Assembly: GCF_007995055.1 (NCBI RefSeq)
Contig: NZ_VOQQ01000001.1
Coordinates: 1,781,001-1,845,000, forward strand
Direction: 5' to 3'
DNA length: 64,000 bases
From: Sphingosinicella ginsenosidimutans
GTDB lineage: Bacteria; Pseudomonadota; Alphaproteobacteria; Sphingomonadales; Sphingomonadaceae
Below the pieces are notes generated by a model. It saw nothing but the letters and a program-made list of their open reading frames with translations. It did not search any database and was not told where the DNA came from. This document shows, piece by piece, positions 16,912-25,472 of the stretch (positions within the stretch are counted from its first letter, which is position 1; every line of letters begins with the position of its first letter). The translations under genes were made by a program, and so were the position numbers.

Positions 16912-19278
16912 TCACGCGGCCTTCTTGAGCGCGGCGCGATCCTTGAGGACGAGCGGCCGGAAGGCGATGGCGAGGAGATAGGGCGTCGCCCCCACATTCT
17001 GCGGCGGCGGCGCGAGCAGCAGCGCCTCGGGACCGCAGCGGAAGAGACCGGGCCCTTCCTCGTTCATCCCTTCGCGCACCGGCTGGGCCGGGATCGGCGC
17101 GACCGCGATCTCGCGTGAACGTGGCCCGAAGGCCGCGACCGGATGGAAAGCGCATTCGTCGATCTGGACCCAGTCGCAGACCGCGCCGAAATTGATCCCG
17201 ACCGCGAACCGGCCGGCGCCGACCGGGACGGTCGCGAGATAATAGCCGTCATGCGTGGCATGGGCCTCGACCTCGATCATCGCCTGGCCGCGCGCATCGG
17301 CGAGCATCACCGGCAGCGTCAGCGCCGGGCCGCGGAAGTCCGCGTTGCGAAGGTCGAGATCGAAGCGGTTGGCGCCGAGCAGCGCGAGCGCGGTCGGCAG
17401 GCCATAAGGCTGGATCTCGCCGGACAGATACATGCGCTCGCCCTGGTGGAGATAGAAAAGCCCGCGCCGGCGCATCCCTTCCGCGGCGCGCTCGACGTCG
17501 AGCAGGCGCACGCTGTCCTTCGTGCCAAGGTTGATGTCATGCTCGAACGCTTCGAGCAGGGCGACTTCCTCGGCGCTCGGCATGAACAGCAGCCGGCCGA
17601 GCACGCCCGCCGCCATGTGCCGGCGGCAATCCGCATCGTCGGACGCCGGCGGACGTGCCATGCCCGCGCGTGGCTGGCGGGCGAAGGCGATGCAGGCCTC
17701 CTGGATGCGATCGCGGATCGCGTTCTGCGCGCTTTTGGTGCCGCCGCCCTTGCGGATCGGATCGCCTTTCGGCCCGTAATCGACGACCGAGCCGCGCGGG
17801 CAGGTGCTGAGCTGCTCGATGACCGCGATCGGACCCGACAGCGCGTGGAGCGCGCGCAGGTCATAATGGCGCGCGTCGAGGAAGCCCTTCTTGTCGAGGC
17901 CGCTCAATATCTCTTCGCGAAGCAGCAGGTAGCGGCCGGCGACATGAAGGTCGAAGCGCTCGGCGAGCACGGGCGCGAGCTGGTTCTGCGCGGTCCCGTT
18001 ATAGCCGAGGTCGACGAACAGCACGGCATCGCCGCGCTCCACGCCCGCCGCCCGGAGATGGGCGAACAGGCGGTCGGCGAAGGCGGTCGATCGCGCGACG
18101 ATCTTTTCGAGCGCGGCGGGCTGGAGCGCGGCGCGGCTGAACGCCTCCTGCGACGTGCCGAGCGCGCGCGCCTCGCTGTCGGTGAGGCCGAGCTGGCGGG
18201 CGAGCACGTCGACTCGGCCATGCTTCGCCTGGGTGGCGAGATAGGCGCCGACCGCCGCTTCGCCGGTGAAGGTCGCGCGGCGCGCGGTGAACCGGCTGAT
18301 CTCTGCGGTGGCGGCCTTCGTGCCGGTCATCGCCTCGAAGACGCGGGCGGGAAGGTGGCCGTCGCGAAGCAGGAAGACGGGCTTCACCGGCCGCCCGGTG
18401 CGCGCCGCGATCTCGGCGGCTTCGCCCTGAACCCAGGCGGCGAAGGTCTGGAAGACCGGGCCGAGCACGTCGTGGCCGAGCGTCCAGGCGGCGTCCGTCT
18501 CCTCGCGAAGCGCGATCGCCGGGCGGTGCGGCTGATAGGCGGGGACATCGGCGCGGATGCGCCCGTCGATCATCGCGGCCGCCGCCGCCTCGAGCCGCAG
18601 CCGCTGTTGCGCGAAATGGTCGAACTGGCGGAAATGCGCGGTCGCCACCCCCAGCCCGGCGGGGGCCTTCTGGTCGGCCTCGGCATTGTCGCCGACGTGG
18701 AGCACGGCCCCGGCGGGAACGCCGAGCGCGGCGAGCACCGGCTCGAAAAGGCCCGTCGCCTTGGTTTTGCCGAAGGCGGAGGAGCAGAAGATCCGGTCGA
18801 TGAGGTTCGCCACCTCGTCGCCGGCCGCCGATGTGATGAGCGCGCGAAGCTGGTCTTCGGCCAGATAGGTGTCGCTGACGACGATCACCTCGAGTCCCCG
18901 CGCCTTCGCCGCGCGGATCAGCGCGACGACGGGTGCGAAGGCGAAGGCGTGGCGCGCCTCGGCGGCCAGCTCGGCCGCGATCGCCGCCGCGCGCTCGGCA
19001 TCGCAGGCCGATGGCATCAGCGTTCGGTAGATATGGTCGATCGTGACCTCAGCCCGCTCCTCGGCGAGCCAGGCGGTCTTGCGCGCCTTGCTTTCGGCGC
19101 GGGTGCGGACCCAGCCGCCACCGCCGGCGATCGGCAGATCGGCGAAGATGTCGTGCGGCGCCTCGACGTTGCGCCAGATCAGCGTGTCGAAACAGTCGAG
19201 CGACAGCACCCGGATCCCATCGGGCGCGCGATCCAGCAGATTCGGCAGCTCGGCGGCGGTGACCTTCACCTGCATCAT
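16912..19278 (-). CDS. Large HAD-superfamily hydrolase-like protein co-transcribed with fliA
   Basis: 788 residues from the ATG at 19278, which overlaps the fliA stop as ATGA. The N-terminal third is a HAD domain: motif I 'LSLDCFDTLIWR' (Asp28 and Asp31), motif II 'VIVVSDTYL', a lysine in 'AFGKTKATGLFEPVL' and motif IV 'LHVGDNAEAD', so the catalytic residues look intact. The remainder has segments such as 'FLLRDGHLPARVFEAM' and 'LFVDLGYNGTAQNQLAPVL' seen in large HAD-type proteins of polysaccharide loci (COG5610-like by memory), plus a C-terminal beta-rich region. No signal peptide. Coupled translation with the flagellar sigma factor and position facing flagellin suggest a part in flagellin or surface modification; substrate unknown. 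Confidence 0.8.
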   Translation of the reverse strand: MMQVKVTAAELPNLLDRAPDGIRVLSLDCFDTLIWRNVEAPHDIFADLPIAGGGGWVRTRAESKARKTAWLAEERAEVTIDHIYRTLMPSACDAERAAAIAAELAAEARHAFAFAPVVALIRAAKARGLEVIVVSDTYLAEDQLRALITSAAGDEVANLIDRIFCSSAFGKTKATGLFEPVLAALGVPAGAVLHVGDNAEADQKAPAGLGVATAHFRQFDHFAQQRLRLEAAAAAMIDGRIRADVPAYQPHRPAIALREETDAAWTLGHDVLGPVFQTFAAWVQGEAAEIAARTGRPVKPVFLLRDGHLPARVFEAMTGTKAATAEISRFTARRATFTGEAAVGAYLATQAKHGRVDVLARQLGLTDSEARALGTSQEAFSRAALQPAALEKIVARSTAFADRLFAHLRAAGVERGDAVLFVDLGYNGTAQNQLAPVLAERFDLHVAGRYLLLREEILSGLDKKGFLDARHYDLRALHALSGPIAVIEQLSTCPRGSVVDYGPKGDPIRKGGGTKSAQNAIRDRIQEACIAFARQPRAGMARPPASDDADCRRHMAAGVLGRLLFMPSAEEVALLEAFEHDINLGTKDSVRLLDVERAAEGMRRRGLFYLHQGERMYLSGEIQPYGLPTALALLGANRFDLDLRNADFRGPALTLPVMLADARGQAMIEVEAHATHDGYYLATVPVGAGRFAVGINFGAVCDWVQIDECAFHPVAAFGPRSREIAVAPIPAQPVREGMNEEGPGLFRCGPEALLLAPPPQNVGATPYLLAIAFRPLVLKDRAALKKAA

Positions 19279-20006
19279 TCGTCCCATCCGGAAAGGGCGC
19301 CGCGCAGCTTGTCGAGCGCGGCTTTCTTGATCTGGCAGATCCGCGCCGCGCCGACGCCGAGCGTCTGGCCGATCTCGTCGAGGTTCATCTCCTCGACGAA
19401 ATAGAGCTGCAGCACCATCGCGTCGCGCTCGGGAAGCTGGCGGATGCCGTTGGCGATCGCCTGCTTCAGCCGCTCTCGGTCGATGCGGTCGTCGGCCCGC
19501 TCCTCGACATCGGCGAACCACATGGAATGATCGGAATAGACCTCGTCGATCGATTCCTGGTGGACGGCCTGGCTGTCGTCGACGAGCGCGCGATAATCGG
19601 CGGCGTCGAGCCCCATTTCGGCAGCCATCTCGTCCTCGGTCGGCGCGCGGCCGAACCGGCCCTCCAGCCGGTGGCGAACGTCGGCAAGCTCGCGCCGCCG
19701 CGCCATCGCCGATCGACAGATGAGCGCATGGCGGCGCAGATGATCGATCATCGCGCCGCGGATCCGCAGCGTCGCATAGGTCGCGAAGGCGTGGCCGCGA
19801 TCCTCGAATCCCTTGGCGGCCTCGACCAGCGCGACCATGCCGATCTGGACGAGATCCTCGATCTCGATCGCGGAGGCGACTCGGCCGTGCACGTGCCAGG
19901 CGATCTTGCGGACCAGCGCCATGTGGGCGCGGACCAGCGCATCCGGCGACTGCGCCGGCCGGCGGCCGTAGAGCGGCCCGGGGTCGATGGCGTTAGCAAG
20001 CGCCAT
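19275..20006 (-). CDS. fliA: Flagellar sigma factor FliA (sigma-28)
   Basis: 243 residues. Region 2 'LVRKIAWHVHGRVASAIEIEDLVQIGMVALVEAAKGFEDRGHAFATYATLRIRGAMIDHLRR' and region 4 'LPERDAMVLQLYFVEEMNLDEIGQTLGVGAARICQIKKAALDKLR' are typical of FliA/WhiG sigma factors. It directs the late genes; matching promoters are seen before fliC, flgM, motA and the orphan gene. It overlaps flhG by 14 bases and the HAD gene by four, so is itself read from the sigma-54 promoter at 23756-23770. Confidence 0.95.
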   Translation of the reverse strand: MALANAIDPGPLYGRRPAQSPDALVRAHMALVRKIAWHVHGRVASAIEIEDLVQIGMVALVEAAKGFEDRGHAFATYATLRIRGAMIDHLRRHALICRSAMARRRELADVRHRLEGRFGRAPTEDEMAAEMGLDAADYRALVDDSQAVHQESIDEVYSDHSMWFADVEERADDRIDRERLKQAIANGIRQLPERDAMVLQLYFVEEMNLDEIGQTLGVGAARICQIKKAALDKLRGALSGWDE

Positions 20007-20799
20007 GCATCGCCTCCATCGTCGCCCGCACGGCGACCGGCGCGGCGGGCGCGATCCGCGCCGCGACGCGGGTCATCGCCTTGCTGGCGCGCGCGCTGGG
20101 GAACAGCTCCATGCAGCAGCGCTTGCGGCGCACGGCCTCGCGCACATAGGGATCCTCGGGGATCGACCCGGCATGATCGAGCCGGACGTCCAGGAAGCGC
20201 GTGATCACGCTCTCGAAATGGTCGAAGAGGGCGCGGCCGGCCTGATCGCTTTCGACGAGGTTGGTGACGACCGTGAAGTCGGAGACGCCCTGGCCGACGG
20301 CGAGCGCCTTGACCAGCGCATAGGCATCCATGAACGCCGTCGGCTCGGGCGCGAGCACGATCAGCGCGCGATCCGCCGCGGCGACCAGCGCCATGCTTTC
20401 CGCGCCGATGCCGGCGCCGGTATCGACGATGACATGGTCGTAATCGCCCGCCTCGGTCTCGAGCGCTTTCAGCAGGCGAACGCGCTCGGCCTGTGACAGC
20501 GTCGATCCGATGCCGATGCCGCTATGGCCGGCCGCGAGCCCGATGCCGCACGGCCCGGGCACGATGATGTCGGCCAGCTCGCAATGGCGGGCGAGCAGAT
20601 CGGCAAGGGTCATGCTCGGGTTGAGGCCGAGCAGGATGCCGGCATTGGCGACCCCCATGTCGCAATCGACGAGAAGGGTCCGCGCGCCGGACTTGGCGAG
20701 CGCCACCGCGAGGTTGACGGCGACATTGGTCTTGCCGACACCGCCCTTGCCGCTCGTCACCGCGAACATGCGGGCCTTGCCGTTCATCGTCTCGCTCAC
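19993..20799 (-). CDS. flhG: FlhG/FleN-type MinD-like ATPase controlling flagellar number
   Basis: 268 residues with GTG start (GGAGG seven bases upstream) overlapping the flhA stop. Deviant Walker A 'SGKGGVGKTNVAVNLAVALA', 'VDCDMGVANAGILLGL', and switch 'VIVDTGAGI' place it in the MinD/ParA family; the flanking flhA and fliA identify it as FlhG/FleN, which limits flagellar number and in some species inhibits the sigma-54 activator. A C-terminal amphipathic membrane helix is not obvious. No flhF lies between flhA and flhG, which is unusual. Confidence 0.9.
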   Translation of the reverse strand: MSETMNGKARMFAVTSGKGGVGKTNVAVNLAVALAKSGARTLLVDCDMGVANAGILLGLNPSMTLADLLARHCELADIIVPGPCGIGLAAGHSGIGIGSTLSQAERVRLLKALETEAGDYDHVIVDTGAGIGAESMALVAAADRALIVLAPEPTAFMDAYALVKALAVGQGVSDFTVVTNLVESDQAGRALFDHFESVITRFLDVRLDHAGSIPEDPYVREAVRRKRCCMELFPSARASKAMTRVAARIAPAAPVAVRATMEAMHGAC

Positions 20800-22901
20800 G
20801 CGGGAACCTCCGTTTCAAGCATTGGATGCTGGTTCTCGCCACCGACGACGGCGACGACCTCGACGGGCTTGCCGTCGGGGATTTCAAGGAAGGACAGGAC
20901 CGGCACGTCCGGCAGGTGCGGGCTCAGCAGCCGCGCCAGCGCCCGCCGGACGATCGGCGAGGTGACGACGGCGAAGCGCCGCCCTTCGCGGAGCAGCGGG
21001 CCGGCGACGCCGCCGACCGCCTGGACGATCTTCTGGGCAAGGCCGGGCTCGATCGGATGGACCGCGTCGCGGCCCGTGCGGACGGCCTGGTTGAGCAGGC
21101 CTTCGAGACTGCCGTCGAGCGTGACCACCGGCAGCGGCATCTTCACCGGCACGATCGTCTGGACGATGAGCGCGCCGATCCGCTGGCGGACGGCCTCGAC
21201 GAGCTGGACCGGATCGGTCTCCTCGCGCGCCGCCTCGACCATCGCCTCGGCGATGCGGCGGAAATCCTTGAGCGGCACGCCCTCGCTCAGCAGTGCGCGG
21301 CACAGGCCGGCGATGGCGGCGAGCGGCAGCGGCTGCGGCGTCAGGTTGGCGACGAGCTGGGGCGCGCTGTCCTTCAGCGCGTCGAGCAGCTTCTGCGCCT
21401 CGTCCATGCCGAACAGGTCGGCGGCGGCGGTCTGGATGATCTGGTTGAGATGGGTCGCCGCGACGGTTGCCGGATCGACCACCGTATAGCCGGCGACCAC
21501 CGCCTCCGCGCGCTGCGATGGCGGGATCCACACCGCGTCGAGCCCGAAGGTCGGATCCTTGACCTGTCGGCCCTGGATCTTGTCGAGCAGGTCGCCGCTG
21601 TCGAGCGCGAGCAGGTCTTCCGGCCAGATCTCGTCCTCGCCGACCACGACGCCCGCGACCGAGATGCGATAGGTGTTGGGGCCGAGGCTGAGCTCGTCGC
21701 GCACCCGGACGATCGGCACGACGAAGCCGAGCTCGCGCGAAAGCTGGCGGCGGATGCCCGTGATCCGCGCCATGAGCGGGGCGCCCTTGCGCTCGTCGAC
21801 CAGGCCGATCAGGCCGAAGCCGAGTTCGAGGCAGAGCGCGGCATCGTCGCTGACCTCGTCCCAGCCGATGAGGTGCGGCGCCGGCGGCGCGGGCGGGGCT
21901 TCGACCACCATCGCCCTGGCGTCGGCCGCCTTCTTGAGCTTCCACGCGATCGTCCCGGCGACGGCCGCCGCCGGCAGGATCACGAAATGCGGCATGCCGG
22001 GCAGGACGCCGAGAATGGCGAGGATCGCCGCCACCGGGGTCCAGGCCTTGGCCGATCCGAACTGGCTGGTGATCTGGCCCGAAAGATCGAATGGCGAGGA
22101 AACGCGGGTGACGATCGCCGCCGCCGCGATCGAGAGCAGCAGCGCCGGCACCTGCGCGACCAGCGCGTCGCCGATCGCGAGCAGGACATAGGTCGAGGCC
22201 GCATCCTTCAGCGACAGCGAATGGCTCACCGTGCCGAGGATCAGCCCGCCGATGATGTTGACCATCAGGATCAGCACGCCGGCGATCGCGTCGCCCTTCA
22301 CGAACTTGGAGGCGCCGTCCATCGATCCGTAGAAATCGGCCTCGGTGGCGACTTCCTGGCGGCGGAACTTGGCTTCTTCGGGGGTCAGCAGGCCGGCATT
22401 GAGATCGGCGTCGATCGCCATCTGCTTGCCCGGCATGGCATCGAGGGTGAAGCGCGCCGAGACTTCCGACACGCGGCCGGCGCCCTTGGTGATGACCACC
22501 AGGTTGATGATCATCAGGATCATGAAGACGAAGATGCCGACGGCATAATCGCCGCCGATCAGGAAATTGCCGAACGCCTCGATCACATGGCCGGCCGCGT
22601 TCGTGCCGGTATGGCCGTTGACCAGGACGACGCGGGCCGATGCGACGTTGAGCGCGAGGCGAAGCAGCGTCGTGAACAGCAGCACCGTCGGAAAGGACGA
22701 GAAATCGAGCGGGCGGGCGACGTTCAGCGCCACCATCAGCACCGCAAGGCTGACCATGATGTTGGTGATGAAGCCGACGTCGAGCAGCGCCGCCGGCACC
22801 GGCACGACCATCAGCATGACGAGCAGCAGGATCGCGACCGGCAGGATCGCGCCCTTGCCGGCGTTCAGCCACACGCGCCTGTTCAGGGCCATCTGGCTCA
22901 T
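20796..22901 (-). CDS. flhA: Flagellar export gate protein FlhA
   Basis: 701 residues. About eight membrane segments in the first 320 residues, the FHIPEP signature 'RFTLDAMPGKQMAIDADLNAGLLT' and a large cytoplasmic domain from about residue 340 that binds chaperone-substrate complexes. FlhA forms the nonameric ring of the export gate and couples proton flow to export. It starts three bases after the transglycosylase stop. Confidence 0.97.
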   Translation of the reverse strand: MSQMALNRRVWLNAGKGAILPVAILLLVMLMVVPVPAALLDVGFITNIMVSLAVLMVALNVARPLDFSSFPTVLLFTTLLRLALNVASARVVLVNGHTGTNAAGHVIEAFGNFLIGGDYAVGIFVFMILMIINLVVITKGAGRVSEVSARFTLDAMPGKQMAIDADLNAGLLTPEEAKFRRQEVATEADFYGSMDGASKFVKGDAIAGVLILMVNIIGGLILGTVSHSLSLKDAASTYVLLAIGDALVAQVPALLLSIAAAAIVTRVSSPFDLSGQITSQFGSAKAWTPVAAILAILGVLPGMPHFVILPAAAVAGTIAWKLKKAADARAMVVEAPPAPPAPHLIGWDEVSDDAALCLELGFGLIGLVDERKGAPLMARITGIRRQLSRELGFVVPIVRVRDELSLGPNTYRISVAGVVVGEDEIWPEDLLALDSGDLLDKIQGRQVKDPTFGLDAVWIPPSQRAEAVVAGYTVVDPATVAATHLNQIIQTAAADLFGMDEAQKLLDALKDSAPQLVANLTPQPLPLAAIAGLCRALLSEGVPLKDFRRIAEAMVEAAREETDPVQLVEAVRQRIGALIVQTIVPVKMPLPVVTLDGSLEGLLNQAVRTGRDAVHPIEPGLAQKIVQAVGGVAGPLLREGRRFAVVTSPIVRRALARLLSPHLPDVPVLSFLEIPDGKPVEVVAVVGGENQHPMLETEVPA

Positions 22902-22904
22902 CGC

Positions 22905-23726
22905 TTAACCCCCGATCCCGGCGAGCATGAGATAGGCGAGCCGCGCATATTCGGGCGAAGGGCCGCCGAAGGGCCGCGTCGGATCGGTGCCGAGCCCGGT
23001 CGGATCATTGGGGTCGATCCCCAGCGCCGCCATCCGCATCGCCGCCGATTGCGGCGCGGCGGCCTGGGCATAGCGCACCTGCGGCATCGTGCTGCTGCCG
23101 CCGCCGATCCGCTCGGCGAAATGCTGGCGGATCTCGGCGAAGCTGCGGGCGCTGCCGTCGCGATTGTAGAAGACCGCGCGATTGGCGCGGGCGGCGGCGG
23201 GAAGGAGCGCGGCGGCGGCCGCGTCCGGGTTGGAATCGTGCGCGCGCAGGAAGCGGGTCGCCCCGGCGGCGCCGAGGAAATGGGCGAGGTAGAGATCGAC
23301 CGGCTCGGCGGCGCGGCCGAGCCGCTGCTCGATATAATCCTTGTTGTCCGACGCATATTCGCCGGCCATGGCGGAAGCGGCCTCGGGCTCGCGCCTGAGA
23401 TCGAGGATCGCCTGGCGCAGCTGCGGGTCGGAAACGTAGAAATGGCCGTTATGGCCCTGGCGGATCGCGTCGGCCGCCCAGCCGAGGCCGTGCTCGGCGC
23501 CGTGGCGCTTCACCGTGCCGAGCCAGGTCTGCTCGATGAACTGGAACAATCCGGTCGCGCTCGACGTGCGGGCGCGCGCATTCGGATTGAAGCCGCTCTC
23601 CATCCGCGCCTGATTGAGCAGGTAGGAGAAATCGACGCCGGTGCGCGACGCGGCGAGCTGGATCGCGCTGTTGATCCGGCCCCGCAGGGAGCCTTCGGCA
23701 ACAGCGCTGTTCGTCGTCGGAATCAT
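22905..23726 (-). CDS. Lytic transglycosylase-type muramidase (flagellar SLT protein)
   Basis: 273 residues, starting at ATG 23726 with GAAAGGGG upstream. The SLT fold is visible: 'INSAIQLAASRTGVDFSYLLNQARMESGFNPNARARTSSATGLFQFIEQTWLGTVKRHG', with catalytic Glu in 'ARMESGFN'. No clear signal peptide, as in proteins exported by the flagellar apparatus. FlgJ in this cluster lacks its peptidoglycan hydrolase domain, so this enzyme probably opens the wall for the rod. First gene of the unit with flhA-flhG-fliA, under a sigma-54 promoter. Confidence 0.88.
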   Translation of the reverse strand: MIPTTNSAVAEGSLRGRINSAIQLAASRTGVDFSYLLNQARMESGFNPNARARTSSATGLFQFIEQTWLGTVKRHGAEHGLGWAADAIRQGHNGHFYVSDPQLRQAILDLRREPEAASAMAGEYASDNKDYIEQRLGRAAEPVDLYLAHFLGAAGATRFLRAHDSNPDAAAAALLPAAARANRAVFYNRDGSARSFAEIRQHFAERIGGGSSTMPQVRYAQAAAPQSAAMRMAALGIDPNDPTGLGTDPTRPFGGPSPEYARLAYLMLAGIGG

Positions 23727-23755
23727 GACGCCCCTTTCCATTCAGGGGCATCTCA

Positions 23756-23770
23756 GCAAATGGCGTGCCA
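23756..23770 (-). promoter_or_regulatory. Sigma-54 promoter of the transglycosylase-flhA-flhG-fliA unit
   Basis: Minus strand TGGCACGCCATTTGC: full -24 TGGCACG, 4 bp, -12 TTGC. It lies between flgN and the transglycosylase gene; the start point is expected about 23744, placing fliA under sigma-54 control. Confidence 0.87.
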
Positions 23771-23794
23771 GTTGGCCGCCGCGCGGCGCTTTCG

Positions 23795-24103
23795 TCAGCG
23801 CGCGCCGGCGCGGTAGGTGCCTGGACGGGCGTGGCCGCGCGCCTCGGCGATGCGATCGATCCGCCGGGCGATTCCGTCCGTCAGGAAATTGACGCGGGCC
23901 TGGGCGGCGCTGGCCTGGGCCGCGAGCGCGGCGAGCCGGGGCCGGTGGTCGGCATGGGGCGCGGGGGCCTCGGCGCGCAGCGCCTCGACGGCCGCGCGCA
24001 AGGCTTCGGCGGCCGCTTCGACGGCCGCCGCGGTGCCGCCGTCGAGGGCGCGGATCATCGCGTCCTGGCAGGCGGCGAGTCGATCGAAGCCAGTCTGGCT
24101 CAT
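23795..24103 (-). CDS. flgN: FlgN-like flagellar chaperone
   Basis: 102 residues, helical and alanine-rich (DRLAACQDAMIRALDGGTAAAVEAAAEALRAAVEALRAEA), ending in a basic tail. FlgN chaperones the hook-filament junction proteins FlgK and FlgL. FlgN proteins share little sequence; the call depends on size, helix pattern and the flgM-flgN order, with a four-base overlap. Confidence 0.75.
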   Translation of the reverse strand: MSQTGFDRLAACQDAMIRALDGGTAAAVEAAAEALRAAVEALRAEAPAPHADHRPRLAALAAQASAAQARVNFLTDGIARRIDRIAEARGHARPGTYRAGAR

Positions 24104-24378
24104 GCCTCTCGGCGCGGCAGATCGAGCGCGATCATTCGCTCGGCGATCTTGTCGGCATCGACCGGATAGCGGCCGTCGGCGATGGCGGCGCGGATCTCCG
24201 CCACCTTGGCCTCGTCGATCGGCGGGCCTTCGGCGACCAGGCTCATGATGGAGCTCTGGACGGCGCCGCCGCCGCGGGTGGTCGCGCCGCCGGTGGAGGT
24301 GGTGGCGCTCGTCGCCTCGACGCTGCCACGCGCGGCGCCGATCCGGCCGGGTCCGGTCTTGCCCACTCCCTCGATCAT
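24100..24378 (-). CDS. flgM: Anti-sigma-28 factor FlgM
   Basis: 92 residues from the ATG at 24378 (AAGGGA upstream). A Gly/Ser/Thr-rich disordered N-terminal half and the conserved C-terminal 'IDEAKVAEIRAAIADGRYPVDADKIAERMIALDL' are typical of FlgM, which binds FliA until hook completion allows its export. It has its own sigma-28 type promoter at 24423-24449 and probably also receives transcription from flgA. Confidence 0.93.
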   Translation of the reverse strand: MIEGVGKTGPGRIGAARGSVEATSATTSTGGATTRGGGAVQSSIMSLVAEGPPIDEAKVAEIRAAIADGRYPVDADKIAERMIALDLPRREA

Positions 24379-24422
24379 CTCGTTCCCTTTCGCGAGGGCC
24401 GAAATACCCTCTCCGGAACCTG

Positions 24423-24449
24423 ATAACGGCCGCGTTAGCATTTAATTAA
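24423..24449 (-). promoter_or_regulatory. Sigma-28 type promoter of flgM-flgN
   Basis: TTAATTAA (24442-24449), 11 bp, GCCGTTAT (24423-24430) on the minus strand, overlapping the 3' end of flgA. This gives the usual feedback in which FliA makes its own inhibitor. Confidence 0.7.
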
Positions 24450-24966
24450 ATCCGGGAAGGGCGATCCGCCCGTCGGGCAGGACTTCGCCGATAAGCGGGG
24501 CCGCGCGCTGTTCCATCCGGACGCGGATTCGATCGCCGGCGGCGCCGTCCTGGTCGGCGGTGCCGATCGCGCTGACGGTGAAGCTCGCGCTGCGGGCGAC
24601 GACGGTGACCTGGTCGCCGCGGCGGATGATCGGCGCGGCGCGAACCGGTGCCGAGGCGGGCGTCGCGTGCGGCGCCTGCGTCGATGCGTCGGCGACCAGC
24701 GGCACCCGGATCCGCCAGCCACGCGAGGCGCAGCGCACCGCGACCGCGCCCATTGCGGGGGCGTCGACGGTGACGGGCTCGGGGCAGGGCGCGAGCCGCA
24801 GCCGGCGGTCGATCGGCTGCCGGGCGCCGCCAGGCTGGCCGATCGCGGCGCCGAGGGAGGCAGCGACCTGCACGTCGAGATTGTCCAGATTCTCGAAGCC
24901 CTGTGCCCCGGCCGCCGCGGGAATCGCGGCCGCCAGCAGGGCGAGGCGTCGGAAAATTGGCGTCAT
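24442..24966 (-). CDS. flgA: Flagellar P-ring assembly chaperone FlgA
   Basis: 174 residues when started at ATG 24966 (MTPIFRRLALLAAAIPAAAGAQG, a clear Sec signal peptide). The longer frame to 24999 would begin inside the sigma-54 promoter. The C-terminal SAF-type domain 'IIRRGDQVTVVARSASFTVSAIGTADQDGAAGDRIRVRMEQRA' fits FlgA, the periplasmic chaperone for FlgI. Ahead of flgM-flgN. Confidence 0.9.
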   Translation of the reverse strand: MTPIFRRLALLAAAIPAAAGAQGFENLDNLDVQVAASLGAAIGQPGGARQPIDRRLRLAPCPEPVTVDAPAMGAVAVRCASRGWRIRVPLVADASTQAPHATPASAPVRAAPIIRRGDQVTVVARSASFTVSAIGTADQDGAAGDRIRVRMEQRAAPLIGEVLPDGRIALPGFN

Positions 24967-24997
24967 TGCATGCACTCCAGCCATTTCGGCGGAGTCC

Positions 24998-25014
24998 AAG
25001 CAATGGCCGTGCCA
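24998..25014 (-). promoter_or_regulatory. Sigma-54 promoter of flgA
   Basis: Minus strand TGGCACGGCCATTGCTT: full -24 TGGCACG, 4 bp, -12 TTGC, directly after the end of the short motB-like gene and about 20 bases before the expected start point upstream of flgA. Confidence 0.87.
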
Positions 25015-25022
25015 AGCCGCGC

Positions 25023-25472
25023 CTAGCGCCGGGAAACCACGATCCGCTGGTCGCCCGGCCCGGCCGCTTCATCGAAGGACACGGCGATGGCGCGCTCGTC
25101 CAGCCCGGCGGCGCGCAAGGCGCGGGAGACCGCGACGCTGCGCGCGGCGGCGAGCTCGAACCGGTCGAGCCGGCCGCCGCCCTCGCCAAGGCCCCGGCTC
25201 GAGACACGGACGTTGCCGCCGCGAAGTTGCGGGACAAGGGCGGCGATCCGGGCGCGGCCGGCCTCGGTCAGCCGCGCCTCGCCCGGCTCGAACAGGCTGG
25301 CGGCGTCGAGTTCGGCCGTCGGGACGGGGCCGGCCGCGGCCCCGGGCGCCGCGCCGGCGCTCCCGGTCGGCCGCGCGGCCTCGACGGCGTGCAGGAAGAC
25401 GAAGCAGCCGAGCAGGAGCAGCAGCAGATCGGCGAAGCTGATCGCCCAGCGCGCGGAGACGGCGTCCTTCAT
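25023..25472 (-). CDS. Short MotB-like stator protein with OmpA-type domain
   Basis: 149 residues from ATG 25472, which overlaps the upstream motA-like gene (ATGA). One membrane helix near residues 11-31 contains the proton-channel aspartate position ('ISFADLLLLLLGCFVF', Asp15), followed by a short linker and an OmpA-like domain ('FEPGEARLTEAGRARIAALVPQL' ... 'FELAAARSVAVSRALRAAGLDERAIAVSF'). It is half the size of the MotB at 36137 and lacks most of the linker. With its MotA-like partner it may be a second stator or a related proton-driven unit. Confidence 0.75.
   Translation of the reverse strand: MKDAVSARWAISFADLLLLLLGCFVFLHAVEAARPTGSAGAAPGAAAGPVPTAELDAASLFEPGEARLTEAGRARIAALVPQLRGGNVRVSSRGLGEGGGRLDRFELAAARSVAVSRALRAAGLDERAIAVSFDEAAGPGDQRIVVSRR

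Noticed and set aside
20826..23816. 996-codon open frame on the plus strand opposite flhA and the transglycosylase gene
   Set aside because: Arg/Asp/His-rich shadow typical of high-GC antisense frames; the minus strand encodes clearly conserved proteins. The same holds for frames opposite fliA/HAD (17143-19404) and the glutamate dehydrogenase gene (50404-53349).
24100..24441. FlgM extended to an ATG at 24441
   Set aside because: The extra 21 residues cover the sigma-28 -10 region and lack family similarity; the ATG at 24378 has a ribosome binding sequence.
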